Shown: piece after piece, positions 43,734-52,262 of the stretch
How positions within the stretch are numbered: position 1 is the stretch's first letter
How the letters are laid out: each line of letters starts with the position of its first letter
DNA from: Dermacoccus abyssi
GTDB taxonomy: Bacteria > Actinomycetota > Actinomycetes > Actinomycetales > Dermatophilaceae
Reading direction: 5' to 3'
Length of the DNA: 64,000 nt
Assembly (NCBI RefSeq): GCF_003515945.1
Contig: NZ_QWLM01000001.1
Location: 248,001 to 312,000, forward strand
The notes under the pieces: generated by a model
What the model was told of the DNA's origin: nothing
Database searches by the model: none
Seen by the model: the letters and a program-made list of their open reading frames with translations, nothing else
Made by a program: the position numbers and the translations under genes

Positions 43734-44323
43734 GTCTGGGTCATCGCGAGAATCTCTGCAAAGCTGTCGAGAACCTCGAGGGCCTTCTCGTCATCCCCGT
43801 CCGCGAGCCACGCGAGAGCGACGCCGTCCGTCATGGCAACAGTCATCCGGGCGATGAGATCGGCGGGCAGACCGAGTTCGGCCTCCCCCTTCTTCTGGAA
43901 CAGTTCGAGGAAGCCGCGCACGACCTCGTATTTGTTCGCGAAGATGCGTTGCGCGAGCTCCGGACCCGGAGCCTCCTGGCGCACGAGGTAGGCCACCAGT
44001 TCGTAGACCAGGCGCTGCCGCTCGGTCTGGGCACCACTCAAGGTCCAGTAGTACCGGAAGGCTTGCTTGATGGCGTCGACGGGGGTGGCGCCGTCGGGCA
44101 GGTCGAACTCGGCTGCGTCGACCTCACGCTGAAGGAGGGTCTCGACGACTGCTTCGAGCAGGGCCCGCTTGTTGTCGAAGCAGTAGTGCACCGTTCCGAG
44201 CGAGACACCCGCCTCCGTCGCGATGCGCCGCACCGTCGTGTTGTCGAGGCCGTCACGGAGCGCGATGCGGATGGCAGCGTCGATGAGCTGCGTCCTGCGC
44301 GTGTCGATGTCCAACCGAGGCAT
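43730..44323 (-). CDS. TetR/AcrR-family transcriptional regulator
   Basis: This 197-residue regulator has the N-terminal helix-turn-helix VRRIATEAGVSLGTVHYCFDNKRALL at about residues 31-56. The C-terminal domain has the TetR_C-like pattern of proteins close to BetI. It is the first gene of the operon with the aldolase and lactone oxidase, so it probably represses its own operon. TAGGGT 7 nt before the ATG, without a Shine-Dalgarno sequence, suggests a leaderless start. Confidence 0.9.
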   Translation of the reverse strand: MPRLDIDTRRTQLIDAAIRIALRDGLDNTTVRRIATEAGVSLGTVHYCFDNKRALLEAVVETLLQREVDAAEFDLPDGATPVDAIKQAFRYYWTLSGAQTERQRLVYELVAYLVRQEAPGPELAQRIFANKYEVVRGFLELFQKKGEAELGLPADLIARMTVAMTDGVALAWLADGDDEKALEVLDSFAEILAMTQT

Positions 44324-44330
44324 GCTTGCG

Positions 44331-44336
44331 ACCCTA
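44331..44336 (-). promoter_or_regulatory. TAGGGT -10 element of the TetR-aldolase-oxidase operon
   Basis: TAGGGT on the minus strand with a 7-nt spacer to the ATG at 44323. Confidence 0.5.
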
Positions 44337-44417
44337 CTCCCTCATGAGGACGCGTGACCCGACGCAAGAAACACCTTCATCTTTCAACTATCGGACTGCG
44401 TGACGCGTCTCGCGGGT

Positions 44418-45416
44418 TCAGGCGGAACGCGACGCGACGCTCATCGGTAGCGCCTTGAGAGCCGTCTGCGCGTCACCTTCGCCCAACTCGTCGATGAGCG
44501 CAGCCGCCTCACGAGCCAGCGAGGCAGTGTGCTCACGTGCCTTGTCGATCGCGGGGTGACGACGCAACAGCTCAAGGGCTTCGGCGTGCTCGGCGTCGTC
44601 GACCAACGGGCGCGCGAGGAGCTCCTTGAGCCGCTCGTCGGCCGGGTCGTTCGAGGCGTTGACGTAGAACGTCGGCAGGGTCGCCACGCCCTCGCGCAGA
44701 TCGGTGCCGGGCATCTTGCCCAGCGTCTCGGCGTCGCTCGTGATGTCGATGATGTCGTCGGAGAGCTGGAAGACGAGGCCAACGAGTTCGCCGTATCGGC
44801 CGAGCAGGTCGATGACGCGCGCGTCGCAGCCGGAGAACATGGCGCCGTACTGCGCGGCGGCCGCGATGAGCACACCGGTCTTGTCGGCGAGCACACGCAG
44901 GTAATAGGCCATGGGGTCTTCGCCGTCAGGAGCCTGACGCTCGTCCTCGATCTGGCCTGAACACAGGCGGACGAAGGTACGCGCCTGTAGGAGCACGGCC
45001 TCGGAGCCGAGGTGAGCGACGAGCTCGGAGGCCTTGCCGAACAGCAGGTCGCCGACGAGGATCGCCGTGGAGTTGCCGTACACCGAGTTGGCGCTCGGCA
45101 CCCCGCGACGCAGGTCGGATTCGTCCATGACGTCGTCGTGGTACAGCGAGGCGAGGTGCGTCAGTTCGACAGCGGCGGCGGCATCGACCACCTCGTTGCT
45201 CGCGCCCGTGCCGAGTTCGGCGGTGAGCAACGTGAGCAGCGGGCGAAAACGCTTGCCCCCGGCGTCGACGAGGTGGTGGCTCGCCTCCTTGACGAGGGGG
45301 CTGTCGTGATCGACGACCTCGTCGAGGCGGTCGTTGACGCGCACGAGACCGTCGGCGAGGCGCTGCGTCAGTTCGTCCGACGCCTCGGGCACGACCGCAG
45401 CGGCAGGGGATGTCAT
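44418..45416 (-). CDS. Polyprenyl diphosphate synthase
   Basis: This 332-residue all-trans prenyl elongating enzyme has the first Asp-rich motif DDVMD (residues 94-98), GGKRFRP, and the second Asp-rich motif in QLSDDIIDITSD. It should make the long isoprenoid tail of menaquinone, since it lies 22 nt after a MenJ-like reductase gene in a ubiE-menJ-synthase unit. Product length cannot be set from sequence alone. Symbols used for such genes include grcC and hepT. Confidence 0.93.
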   Translation of the reverse strand: MTSPAAAVVPEASDELTQRLADGLVRVNDRLDEVVDHDSPLVKEASHHLVDAGGKRFRPLLTLLTAELGTGASNEVVDAAAAVELTHLASLYHDDVMDESDLRRGVPSANSVYGNSTAILVGDLLFGKASELVAHLGSEAVLLQARTFVRLCSGQIEDERQAPDGEDPMAYYLRVLADKTGVLIAAAAQYGAMFSGCDARVIDLLGRYGELVGLVFQLSDDIIDITSDAETLGKMPGTDLREGVATLPTFYVNASNDPADERLKELLARPLVDDAEHAEALELLRRHPAIDKAREHTASLAREAAALIDELGEGDAQTALKALPMSVASRSA

Positions 45417-45438
45417 CGGTTCACTCTTTCGTCGTCGC

Positions 45439-46776
45439 TCACGCGCTGGGCGTGATGCGCGTCAGGGCGCTGTACAGGCGGTCGGTAGTGCTCGTGCCCT
45501 TCGGGTCGGCGAGGTTCGCCATGACCCGGACGACGAGCTTCATGAGGTCTTCCCGCGGCAAACTGTATGTCACGGCGAGCTTCATCAGCTGCGGGTTGCC
45601 GATGATCGTGGCGAAGTGACGCCCCAGGGTGAAGTACCCACCGAGGGCGTCCTTCATCACCTTGGGGTAGGTCTCGAGGACGCGTTCGCGGGCAGCGTCG
45701 TCATGGCGGCCACGGGTGAAGGCATTCGCGACGACCTCGCTTCCGAGGCGTGCGGCCTCCATGGCGTAGGCGATGCCTTCGCCGTTGAACGGGTTGACCA
45801 TGCCGCCCGAGTCACCGACGAGCATGAGGCCGTCCGCATAGTGCGGCGTCCGGTTGAAACCCATGGGCAAGGCTGCGCCGCGCAGGTCGCCGACGAGCGT
45901 CTCGTCGGTGAAGGTCCATTCGGCCGGCATCTGCGCGACCCAGCGCTTGAGCACCTCGCGGTAGTCGGTGCGCCCGAACGCCTTGGAGGTGTTGAGGATG
46001 CCGAGGCCGACGTTCGAGGTGCCGTCGCCGACGCCGAAGATCCAGCCGTAGCCCGGGAGCAGGACCTCGCGCCCGTGCTCGTCACGTCCGGGCAGCTCGA
46101 GCCAGCTCTCGAGGTAGTCGTCGTGCGTGCGGGGGCTCGTGTAGTAGCCGCGCACTGCGACGCCCATGGGGCGGTCCTCGCGCTTCTCTCGCCCGACGGC
46201 GAGCGCCAAACGGCTCGAGTTGCCGTCAGCCGCGACGACGAGCGGGGCGCGGTAGGTGGCCGTATCCCCCGTGGCACGGCCGTCCTCACCGAGGAGCTTG
46301 GCCCTGACACCGACGACCTGCGAGCCCTCGCGCAGCGGCTCGGTGACATTGACACCCTGCAGGAGACGGGCACCCTTGCTCACCGCGTGACGCGCGAGGA
46401 TGTCGTCGAAGTCCTGGCGGGTGCGCACGAGGCCGTAAGTCGGGAAGCCGGACGCCTCGGGCCAGTCGACCTGCAACCGCATACCGCGGCCCACGAGGCG
46501 CAGCCCCTTGTTGCGGATCCACCCCTCGCTCTCGGGGGTCGGAATGCCGAGCAGGTCGAGTTCCTTGACGGCGCGCGGCGTGAGGCCGTCACCGCAGACC
46601 TTCTCGCGCGGGAAGCGCGTCTTCTCCAGGAGCAGGACGTCGAGGCCCGCGTCCGCGAGGTACGCGGCCATCGTCGAACCGCCGGGGCCGGCGCCGACGA
46701 CGATGACGTCGGCGCGCTCGGATGCGTCTGCGCTGTTCACACCGGTGCCCGGCGTGAGGTTCGAGGTGTCGCTCAC
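45439..46776 (-). CDS. Geranylgeranyl reductase family flavoprotein, MenJ-like
   Basis: This 445-residue FAD protein has the dinucleotide motif [18 protein letters not shown], the family motif [13 protein letters not shown] (Cys and Asp near the flavin) and [20 protein letters not shown]. By position between ubiE/menG and a polyprenyl synthase it should partly saturate the menaquinone side chain, as MenJ does in mycobacteria. GTG at 46776 overlaps the ubiE stop by GTGA. An upstream in-frame extension lies inside ubiE and is rejected. Confidence 0.9.
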   Translation of the reverse strand: MSDTSNLTPGTGVNSADASERADVIVVGAGPGGSTMAAYLADAGLDVLLLEKTRFPREKVCGDGLTPRAVKELDLLGIPTPESEGWIRNKGLRLVGRGMRLQVDWPEASGFPTYGLVRTRQDFDDILARHAVSKGARLLQGVNVTEPLREGSQVVGVRAKLLGEDGRATGDTATYRAPLVVAADGNSSRLALAVGREKREDRPMGVAVRGYYTSPRTHDDYLESWLELPGRDEHGREVLLPGYGWIFGVGDGTSNVGLGILNTSKAFGRTDYREVLKRWVAQMPAEWTFTDETLVGDLRGAALPMGFNRTPHYADGLMLVGDSGGMVNPFNGEGIAYAMEAARLGSEVVANAFTRGRHDDAARERVLETYPKVMKDALGGYFTLGRHFATIIGNPQLMKLAVTYSLPREDLMKLVVRVMANLADPKGTSTTDRLYSALTRITPSA

Positions 46777-47516
46777 GCCGCCCCGCCCTTGGACTTCGGC
46801 TGGTTCTTCTGTCCCTTCGCCGCCGCAGGCTTCACCGCGCGGTGAAGCGCGACGATGCCACCCGAGAGGTTGCGCCACTCGACGTCGCCCCAGCCTGCTG
46901 CCTTGATGCGCGTGGCGAGTTCACGCTGCGCCGGCCAGGCCTGAATGGACTCGGCGAGATAGACGTAGCTCTCCGGGTTGGAGCTGACGGCGCGCGCCAC
47001 CGGCGGGAGCGCCTGCATGAGGTACTCGCCGTAGATCTTGCGGAAGGCACCGTTCGTCGGCTGGCTGAACTCGCAGATGAGGAGGGTGCCACCGGGCTTC
47101 GTCACGCGGGCGTACTCGGCGAGGGCGCCGTCGACATCGACAACGTTGCGCAGGCCGAAGCTCATCGTCACCGCGTCGAACGAGGCGTCGGCGAACGGCA
47201 GCTTCGTCGCGTCCGCGGCGGTGAAGGCCATGTCGGCGCGGCGCTTCTTTCCCTCGCGCAGCATGCCGAGGCTGAAGTCGGCGGGCACGACGTGCGCTCC
47301 CGCGGCTTCGAAGGGCTCGGACGACGTGCCGGTTCCGGCGGCGATGTCGAGCACGACCTGACCGGGCCGGGGAGCCAGCGCCTTGAGCACCTGCTTGCGC
47401 CAGCGACGGTCCTGACCGAGGGAGAGCACGTCGTTCATGAGGTCGTAGCGTGCCGCCACGTCGTCGAACATGCGCGCCACGTCGGAGGGTCGCTTGTCCA
47501 GGCCTGCTCGATTCAT
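46773..47516 (-). CDS. ubiE/menG: Demethylmenaquinone methyltransferase
   Basis: This 247-residue class I methyltransferase has the UbiE N-terminal motif [25 protein letters not shown] motif [13 protein letters not shown] and the [24 protein letters not shown] segment. It adds the final C-methyl to demethylmenaquinone with SAM. The C-terminus has a 20-residue Lys/Ala/Gln tail beyond the fold. It is divergent from menF with 58 nt between starts, and it leads a minus-strand menaquinone operon. Confidence 0.95.
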   Translation of the reverse strand: MNRAGLDKRPSDVARMFDDVAARYDLMNDVLSLGQDRRWRKQVLKALAPRPGQVVLDIAAGTGTSSEPFEAAGAHVVPADFSLGMLREGKKRRADMAFTAADATKLPFADASFDAVTMSFGLRNVVDVDGALAEYARVTKPGGTLLICEFSQPTNGAFRKIYGEYLMQALPPVARAVSSNPESYVYLAESIQAWPAQRELATRIKAAGWGDVEWRNLSGGIVALHRAVKPAAAKGQKNQPKSKGGAA

Positions 47517-47560
47517 GCCTGCATTCTCGCACCCGTCACCGCCTGGGCCGAAGCGCGCCT

Positions 47561-47566
47561 TAGGCT
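47561..47566 (+). promoter_or_regulatory. TAGGCT -10 element upstream of menF
   Basis: TAGGCT is followed by 8 nt and the GTG at 47575, the probable ancestral leaderless start of menF. Confidence 0.45.
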
Positions 47567-47574
47567 GATCCATT

Positions 47575-47687
47575 GTGAACGAAGCCCGTCCCGCCGCCAC
47601 GCCGCGTCTGCGCGTACGCACGTACGAGCTCACCGACCCCGGTGACCTCGTCGGCCTCATCCCCGCAGGCGCCCCGCGGAGGACGTC
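47575..47687 (+). other. Out-of-frame N-terminal segment of menF
   Basis: The frame from GTG 47575 reads [20 protein letters not shown], then [14 protein letters not shown]. That is the usual N-terminus of actinobacterial isochorismate synthase, but it then runs out of frame. One extra base in CCCCGCGG near 47671-47679 would rejoin it to the main frame as [17 protein letters not shown]. It is either a real one-base deletion or a sequence error. Confidence 0.65.
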
Positions 47688-48830
47688 ATGTCCTGGGTTC
47701 GGCGCGAGGAAGGGCTCGTGGGCTGGGGACGCGCGGCAGCCGTTTCCACCTCCGGCGACGCTCGCTTCGCCGACGCCGAGGAGTGGTGGGACGCCCTCGT
47801 CGCCGCAGCCGACGTCGTCGACGAGGTGGAACGACCGGGCACCGGCCTCGTCGGCTTCGGCTCGTTCAGCTTCCGCAACTCCTCCGACGAAGGCGCTGCG
47901 CTCGTCGTGCCGGAGATGATCGTCGGTCGGCGTGACGGCCACGCGTGGCTGACGACGATCAACCGCACCACCGACCAGTTGCCGGAGGTGAAGCCCGCCG
48001 AGGCCCCCACCGGCGTGGAGCGCACCGACGGGGCGCTGTCGCCGGCGCAGTGGCGTGGCGCTGTCGGAGACGCCATCGAGTACATCCGCGCCGGACGCAT
48101 CGACAAGGTCGTCCTCGCGCGCGACGAGATCCACACCGCCGACGCCGACATCGACCCGCGCTGGCTCCTCGCCCGCCTGTCCACCGCCTACCGCGACACG
48201 TGGGCGTTCGCCGTCGACGGGCTCGTCGGCGGCACGCCGGAACTGCTCGTGCGCTCGGACAAGGGCCTCGTCACCTCGCGTGTGCTCGCCGGAACGATCC
48301 GGCGCACCGGTTCCGACGATCACGACCTGGCTCTCGCGGCGAGCCTCGCGCGCAGTTCGAAGGACCTCGTCGAGCACGAGTTCGCCGTGCGTTCGGTGGA
48401 GGCCGCGCTGCGGCCGCACTGCTCCTCGATGAACGTGCCCGACGCTCCCTTCGTGCTGCACCTGCCGAACGTCATGCACCTCGCGACGGACGTCTCCGGG
48501 GCTCTCACCGACGGCGCGTCGTCGCTCACGCTCGCGGCGTCGCTGCACCCGTCGGCTGCCGTATGCGGCACGCCGACGCGCGAGGCCGCCCTCGTCATCG
48601 ACGAGCTGGAACACATGGACCGCGGCCGGTACGCCGGGCCCGTCGGGTGGATCGACGCGCGCGGTGACGGCGAGTGGGGCATTGCCCTGCGCAGCGGCCA
48701 GATCGACATCGAGAACCCGTGCCGCATCCGCCTGTTCGCCGGCTGCGGCATCGTCGAGGGCTCGGATCCGGTGAGCGAGGTGGCCGAGTCGGTCGCCAAA
48801 CTCGCACCGATGCGCGAAGCGCTGCGCTGA
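47688..48830 (+). CDS. menF: Isochorismate synthase MenF (5' end disrupted by apparent frameshift)
   Basis: The 380-residue open frame contains the complete chorismate-binding domain. It has [15 protein letters not shown], the [20 protein letters not shown] region, [10 protein letters not shown] and the C-terminal [14 protein letters not shown] and [16 protein letters not shown] motifs with catalytic Glu and metal ligands. It converts chorismate to isochorismate for menaquinone synthesis. ATG at 47688 has GGAGG five bases upstream and could serve as an internal start. The natural N-terminus of about 38 residues lies in another frame from 47575. It is divergent from ubiE, with menD nearby. Confidence 0.82.
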   Translation: MSWVRREEGLVGWGRAAAVSTSGDARFADAEEWWDALVAAADVVDEVERPGTGLVGFGSFSFRNSSDEGAALVVPEMIVGRRDGHAWLTTINRTTDQLPEVKPAEAPTGVERTDGALSPAQWRGAVGDAIEYIRAGRIDKVVLARDEIHTADADIDPRWLLARLSTAYRDTWAFAVDGLVGGTPELLVRSDKGLVTSRVLAGTIRRTGSDDHDLALAASLARSSKDLVEHEFAVRSVEAALRPHCSSMNVPDAPFVLHLPNVMHLATDVSGALTDGASSLTLAASLHPSAAVCGTPTREAALVIDELEHMDRGRYAGPVGWIDARGDGEWGIALRSGQIDIENPCRIRLFAGCGIVEGSDPVSEVAESVAKLAPMREALR

Positions 48831-48837
48831 TCGCCGC

Positions 48838-48843
48838 TACCGT
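48838..48843 (+). promoter_or_regulatory. TACCGT -10 element of the flavodoxin-like gene
   Basis: TACCGT with a 6-nt spacer to the ATG at 48850; it lies just after the menF stop. Confidence 0.45.
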
Positions 48844-48849
48844 CGAGGG

Positions 48850-49311
48850 ATGAAGCAACTCCTCGTCATCACACACGCCCCGACGCCTGCCACCGTTGCG
48901 TTGCGCGACGCCGTGCTCGCGGGTGCGAGCGATCCCGAGTTCTTCGCCGACGAGGTCGACGTGCACGCCGTGGCAGCCCTCGAGGCCACCGATCCGCAGC
49001 TCTACCTCGACGCCGACGGCTACCTCTTCGGCACGCCGGTGAACTTCGGCTACATCTCGGGCGCACTCAAGCACAGCTTCGACTCGACGTACGACGACCT
49101 GCTCGAGGAGGTGGCGCGCCGCCCCTTCTCCTACTGGGTTCACGGACGCAGCGACGCCACCGGCGCGCGTCGTGCCCTCGACGCCATCACCACCGGGCTC
49201 GACCTTCGTCTGGTCGCCGAACCGTACGAACGCCTCGGCGAACTGAGCGACGTCGACCTCGCCGAGGCCCGCGAGTTCGGCGCCACCGTCGCCGCCAACC
49301 TCATCGCCTGA
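48850..49311 (+). CDS. Flavodoxin-like / NAD(P)H-dependent oxidoreductase family protein
   Basis: This 153-residue protein has the flavodoxin-fold N-terminus KQLLVITHAPTPATVALRDAV and the FMN-loop-like ADGYLFGTPVNFGYISGALKHSFD of the NADPH-dependent FMN reductase group. It should bind FMN and act as a small quinone or electron-transfer reductase; partners are unknown. It follows menF by 19 nt but has a leaderless-type promoter of its own. It converges on menD. Confidence 0.85.
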   Translation: MKQLLVITHAPTPATVALRDAVLAGASDPEFFADEVDVHAVAALEATDPQLYLDADGYLFGTPVNFGYISGALKHSFDSTYDDLLEEVARRPFSYWVHGRSDATGARRALDAITTGLDLRLVAEPYERLGELSDVDLAEAREFGATVAANLIA

Positions 49312-49339
49312 CGCACACCGAGCGCGTCCGGGCCGGCGC

Positions 49340-51099
49340 TCAGCGACGCTCGAACCGCGTCGGCATCTCCTCGGCACCGGCGACGGCCTCGATGGCAGCG
49401 GACACGAGATTGCGGCGGCCGAGACGCTCACCGCTGCGATCGACCGTCACCTCGACCACCTGGACGTCCGGCCGCGGGTTCGAGACGAGATCGATGAGGT
49501 GCTCACGCGAGGTGGCCCGGGTGTACTCGACGCCGCGCGCCTGGCACGCCAGCTCGAGATCGGCGCCCGTCGGCGTACCGAAGACGCGTTCGAAGTGCTC
49601 GGCGAACTCCGGCCGGCCCTGTTCGAGGGTGCCGAAGATGCCCCCGCCGTTGTCGTTGATGACAACATGGTGAGATCGGGGCGTGGCTCGCCGGGGCCGA
49701 GCAGCAACCCGTTGCTGTCGTGCAGGAACGTGAGGTCCCCCATGAGGGCGAAGCTCGGCCGCCCGTGCGCGAGTGCGATGCCCATGGCCGTCGAGACGAG
49801 CCCGTCGATTCCGGACAGGCCACGGTTGCCGACCGCGGACACCTTGCGAGCGATCTGCTGCGGGTTACGCCCGAGGTCGAGGTCGCGCGCCGTGTTCGAC
49901 GAACCCACGAGCAGCGCCGAGTCGGCCGGCAGGTGCTGCACGACGGTCGACGTCGCGGACATTCCGGAGGGCCACGACTCAGCGACGAGCGGCCCGACGA
50001 CCTGGGTGAGGCGGTGGCCCGCCATCCGCCACGCGCTGGCCCAGCGACGGTCGGCGCATGCCGAGACCACCTCGTGCGAACGGGCGATCGTGGCCCACTC
50101 GTGGACCCGCTGGACGACGTGTGAGGGGTCGGCCCACGCGTTCGATCCGGTGATGATCTCGACCGTCACCTCGGGGTTGCGCAGCAGCAGGGCGACGTCA
50201 CGCGAGAGCGTCATGCGACCCGCGACGAGCACGCGCTCCGGCAGGTGCTCGTCCAGCCAGTCGTGGCAGGCGAGGATGAGCGAACCGTGCGGCATCGCAC
50301 GGCCACGGTGGTAGTCACCGAACGGCTCGGCGATGACGGGCCAACCGGCGGCGTCCGCGAGTTCGGCGATCTCCGCGCTCATGCGCGGGTCGGGCAGGTC
50401 GCCCATGAGGACGAGGGTGCGCGGCACCGGGGCGATGCCCGGCCCGTCCGCCACGGCGACGCGGGAGGCGGGGGCTCGCAACTGCAGCCACGGGCGTCCA
50501 CGATCGCGGCCCTCGAGGGACTCAGGCCACGTCTCGTCGCCGGAGGTCTCGGGGGTGAGCGGCTCACGGAACGGCAGGTTGAGGTGGACCGGTCCGGCGT
50601 CGCCGGTGGGCACTCCCGCGGCGTGCGCGACCGCACGACCGATGACCGAGCGCCACACGGTGTTCTGCCCCTCACGCTCGGCGGGCGTGGCGAACTCGTG
50701 GAACCAGCGCGTGGCCTGGCCGAAGATCTTGACCTGATCCGTCGTCTGGTTCGCACCTGTGTCGCGCAGCTCTGCGGGGCGGTCGGCCGACATGACGATC
50801 ATCGGCACCTGCGCGTGGTGCGCTTCGAGGACGGCCGGGTGGAGGTTCGCGACGGCCGTGCCGCTCGTCGTGATGACCGGCACCGGGTTGCGTGAGATCT
50901 TCGCGAGTCCGAGGGCGAGGAAGCCGGCCGAACGCTCGTCGATGCGCACATGGAGGCGCAACTTCTTCGCGGCGTCGGCCCGCGCCACCGCGTAGGCGAG
51001 CGGCGCGGAACGTGAGCCGGGCGCGAGGACGACGTCGGTGATGCCCAGGCGCACGAGTTCGTCGACGAGGACGGTGGCCATAGCGGTCGAAGGATTCAC
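49340..51099 (-). pseudogene. menD: menD (SEPHCHC synthase) with a single frameshift
   Basis: The frame from GTG 51099 gives a normal MenD N-terminus NPSTAMATVLVDELVRLG, with APGSRSAPLAYAV, TTSGTAVANLHPAVLEA and GNRGLSGIDGLVSTAMGIAL for thiamine diphosphate binding. After RPDLTM the frame becomes nonsense. The true C-terminus VINDNGGGIFGTLEQGRPEF and onward to MPTRFER continues one frame over and stops at 49340. A single missing base between 49666 and 49667 explains this. Total length is 3n+2. Intact MenD joins isochorismate and 2-oxoglutarate. If real, the mutation removes the C-terminal 110 residues, including part of the cofactor site. Sequence error is possible. Confidence 0.85.
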
Positions 51100-51226
51100 C
51101 GGGCCAGTCTCGCGCACCCCGCCGCCGAAGGCCACACGTGACAGGGTGTGACGGACACTCGGGTGGGCCCGGTCCTGCCCGGTCCCGGGTCGGAGTGTGC
51201 GGTGGGCCCACCCCTGCCAGGGCCGT

Positions 51227-51232
51227 TAGCCT
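51227..51232 (+). promoter_or_regulatory. TAGCCT -10 element of aldose epimerase gene
   Basis: TAGCCT with a 7-nt spacer to the GTG at 51240 and no Shine-Dalgarno sequence. Confidence 0.5.
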
Positions 51233-51239
51233 GACCGAC

Positions 51240-52157
51240 GTGAGCACCCTCAACGACCTCCCCGCCCCGAGCGGCGAGCAGTGGACCATCGCGGCGCACG
51301 GCTACGAGGCAACCGTTGTCGAGGTGGGTGGTGGTCTGCGCCACCTGACCCACGACAAGCGTGACCTCGTCTGCGGTTATGCCGTCGAGGCAATGGCGGA
51401 CGCCGCGCGGGGACACGTCCTCACGCCGTGGCCCAACCGAATCGACGGCGGACGGTACTCGTTCGACGGCGAGGATTACCTCCTGGCGCACACCGAACCG
51501 GGGCTGGCGAACGCCTCGCACGGTCTCGTGCAGTGGCTCGCCTGGGATCTCGTGGAGCGCTCGACCCACCGGCTGACCGTCGGCGTCACCCTCCATCCCC
51601 AGCCCGGCTGGGCGTGGACCCTGCGCGTCGAGATGACGTACTCGCTCGACCCCGACGGCCTGACGGTCACCCCGAACGTCACGAACCTGTCGTCCACCGC
51701 GTGCCCGTTCGGGTTCGGAGCGCACCCGTACCTCACCGCGGGTGAGTCCTCGCTCGACGACGCCGCCCTGACGCTCGACGTCGCCACGCAGCTCACCGTC
51801 GACGAGCGACTCATCCCGACCGGGCGCGAGACGAGCACCCACGATTTCTCCGGCGGGCTCCCGCTCGAGGGGGTCTCACTCGACACGTGCTTCACGGACA
51901 TCGGCGTCACCGACGGCCGCTGGCGGGCTTCGGTCACGAGTGGCTCGCGCACGACGACACTGTGGGCCGACGCGAGTGCGTACCGCTACGTCCAGACCTT
52001 CACCGGTGATGGCCTGCCCGAACCGAAGAACCGCCGGTCGGGGCTCGCCGTCGAGCCGATGACGTGCCCCGCCAACGCCTTCAACACCGGGGAGGGCCTG
52101 CTCACCCTCGCGCCCGGCGAGACGTGGAGCGCCCCGTTCGGCATCACCGGCGCCTGA
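51240..52157 (+). CDS. Aldose 1-epimerase family protein
   Basis: This 305-residue beta-sandwich protein has LTPWPNRIDGGRYSFDG, the catalytic His in NASHGLVQW, GFGAHPYL with the second His, and the C-terminal AVEPMTCPANAFNTGEGLLTL containing the catalytic Glu. It interconverts alpha and beta anomers of a hexose. GTG 51240 fits the family start; the longer in-frame extension is upstream of the promoter. It ends 5 nt before the 52-bp hairpin. Confidence 0.92.
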   Translation: MSTLNDLPAPSGEQWTIAAHGYEATVVEVGGGLRHLTHDKRDLVCGYAVEAMADAARGHVLTPWPNRIDGGRYSFDGEDYLLAHTEPGLANASHGLVQWLAWDLVERSTHRLTVGVTLHPQPGWAWTLRVEMTYSLDPDGLTVTPNVTNLSSTACPFGFGAHPYLTAGESSLDDAALTLDVATQLTVDERLIPTGRETSTHDFSGGLPLEGVSLDTCFTDIGVTDGRWRASVTSGSRTTTLWADASAYRYVQTFTGDGLPEPKNRRSGLAVEPMTCPANAFNTGEGLLTLAPGETWSAPFGITGA

Positions 52158-52161
52158 AACT

Positions 52162-52213
52162 CGATGTTGAGCGGTGAGCGCGGCACGGGTACCGCCCACA
52201 CCGCTCAACATCG
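52162..52213. repeat. Long intergenic inverted repeat, 16-nt arms with 20-nt loop
   Basis: Arms TCGATGTTGAGCGGTG and CACCGCTCAACATCGA are perfectly complementary around 20 nt, which themselves hold a GCGG/CCGC mini-stem. It starts 5 nt after the epimerase stop and probably terminates it. The size and geometry equal the element at 13047-13098 but the sequence differs. Confidence 0.7.
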
Positions 52214-52249
52214 AACCCCGCCGCGGATGCCGATGCCGCCCGCGGCGAC

Positions 52250-52255
52250 TACCGT
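52250..52255 (+). promoter_or_regulatory. TACCGT -10 element of helicase-associated gene
   Basis: TACCGT with a 7-nt spacer to the GTG at 52263. Confidence 0.45.
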
Positions 52256-52262
52256 GGTGAGA

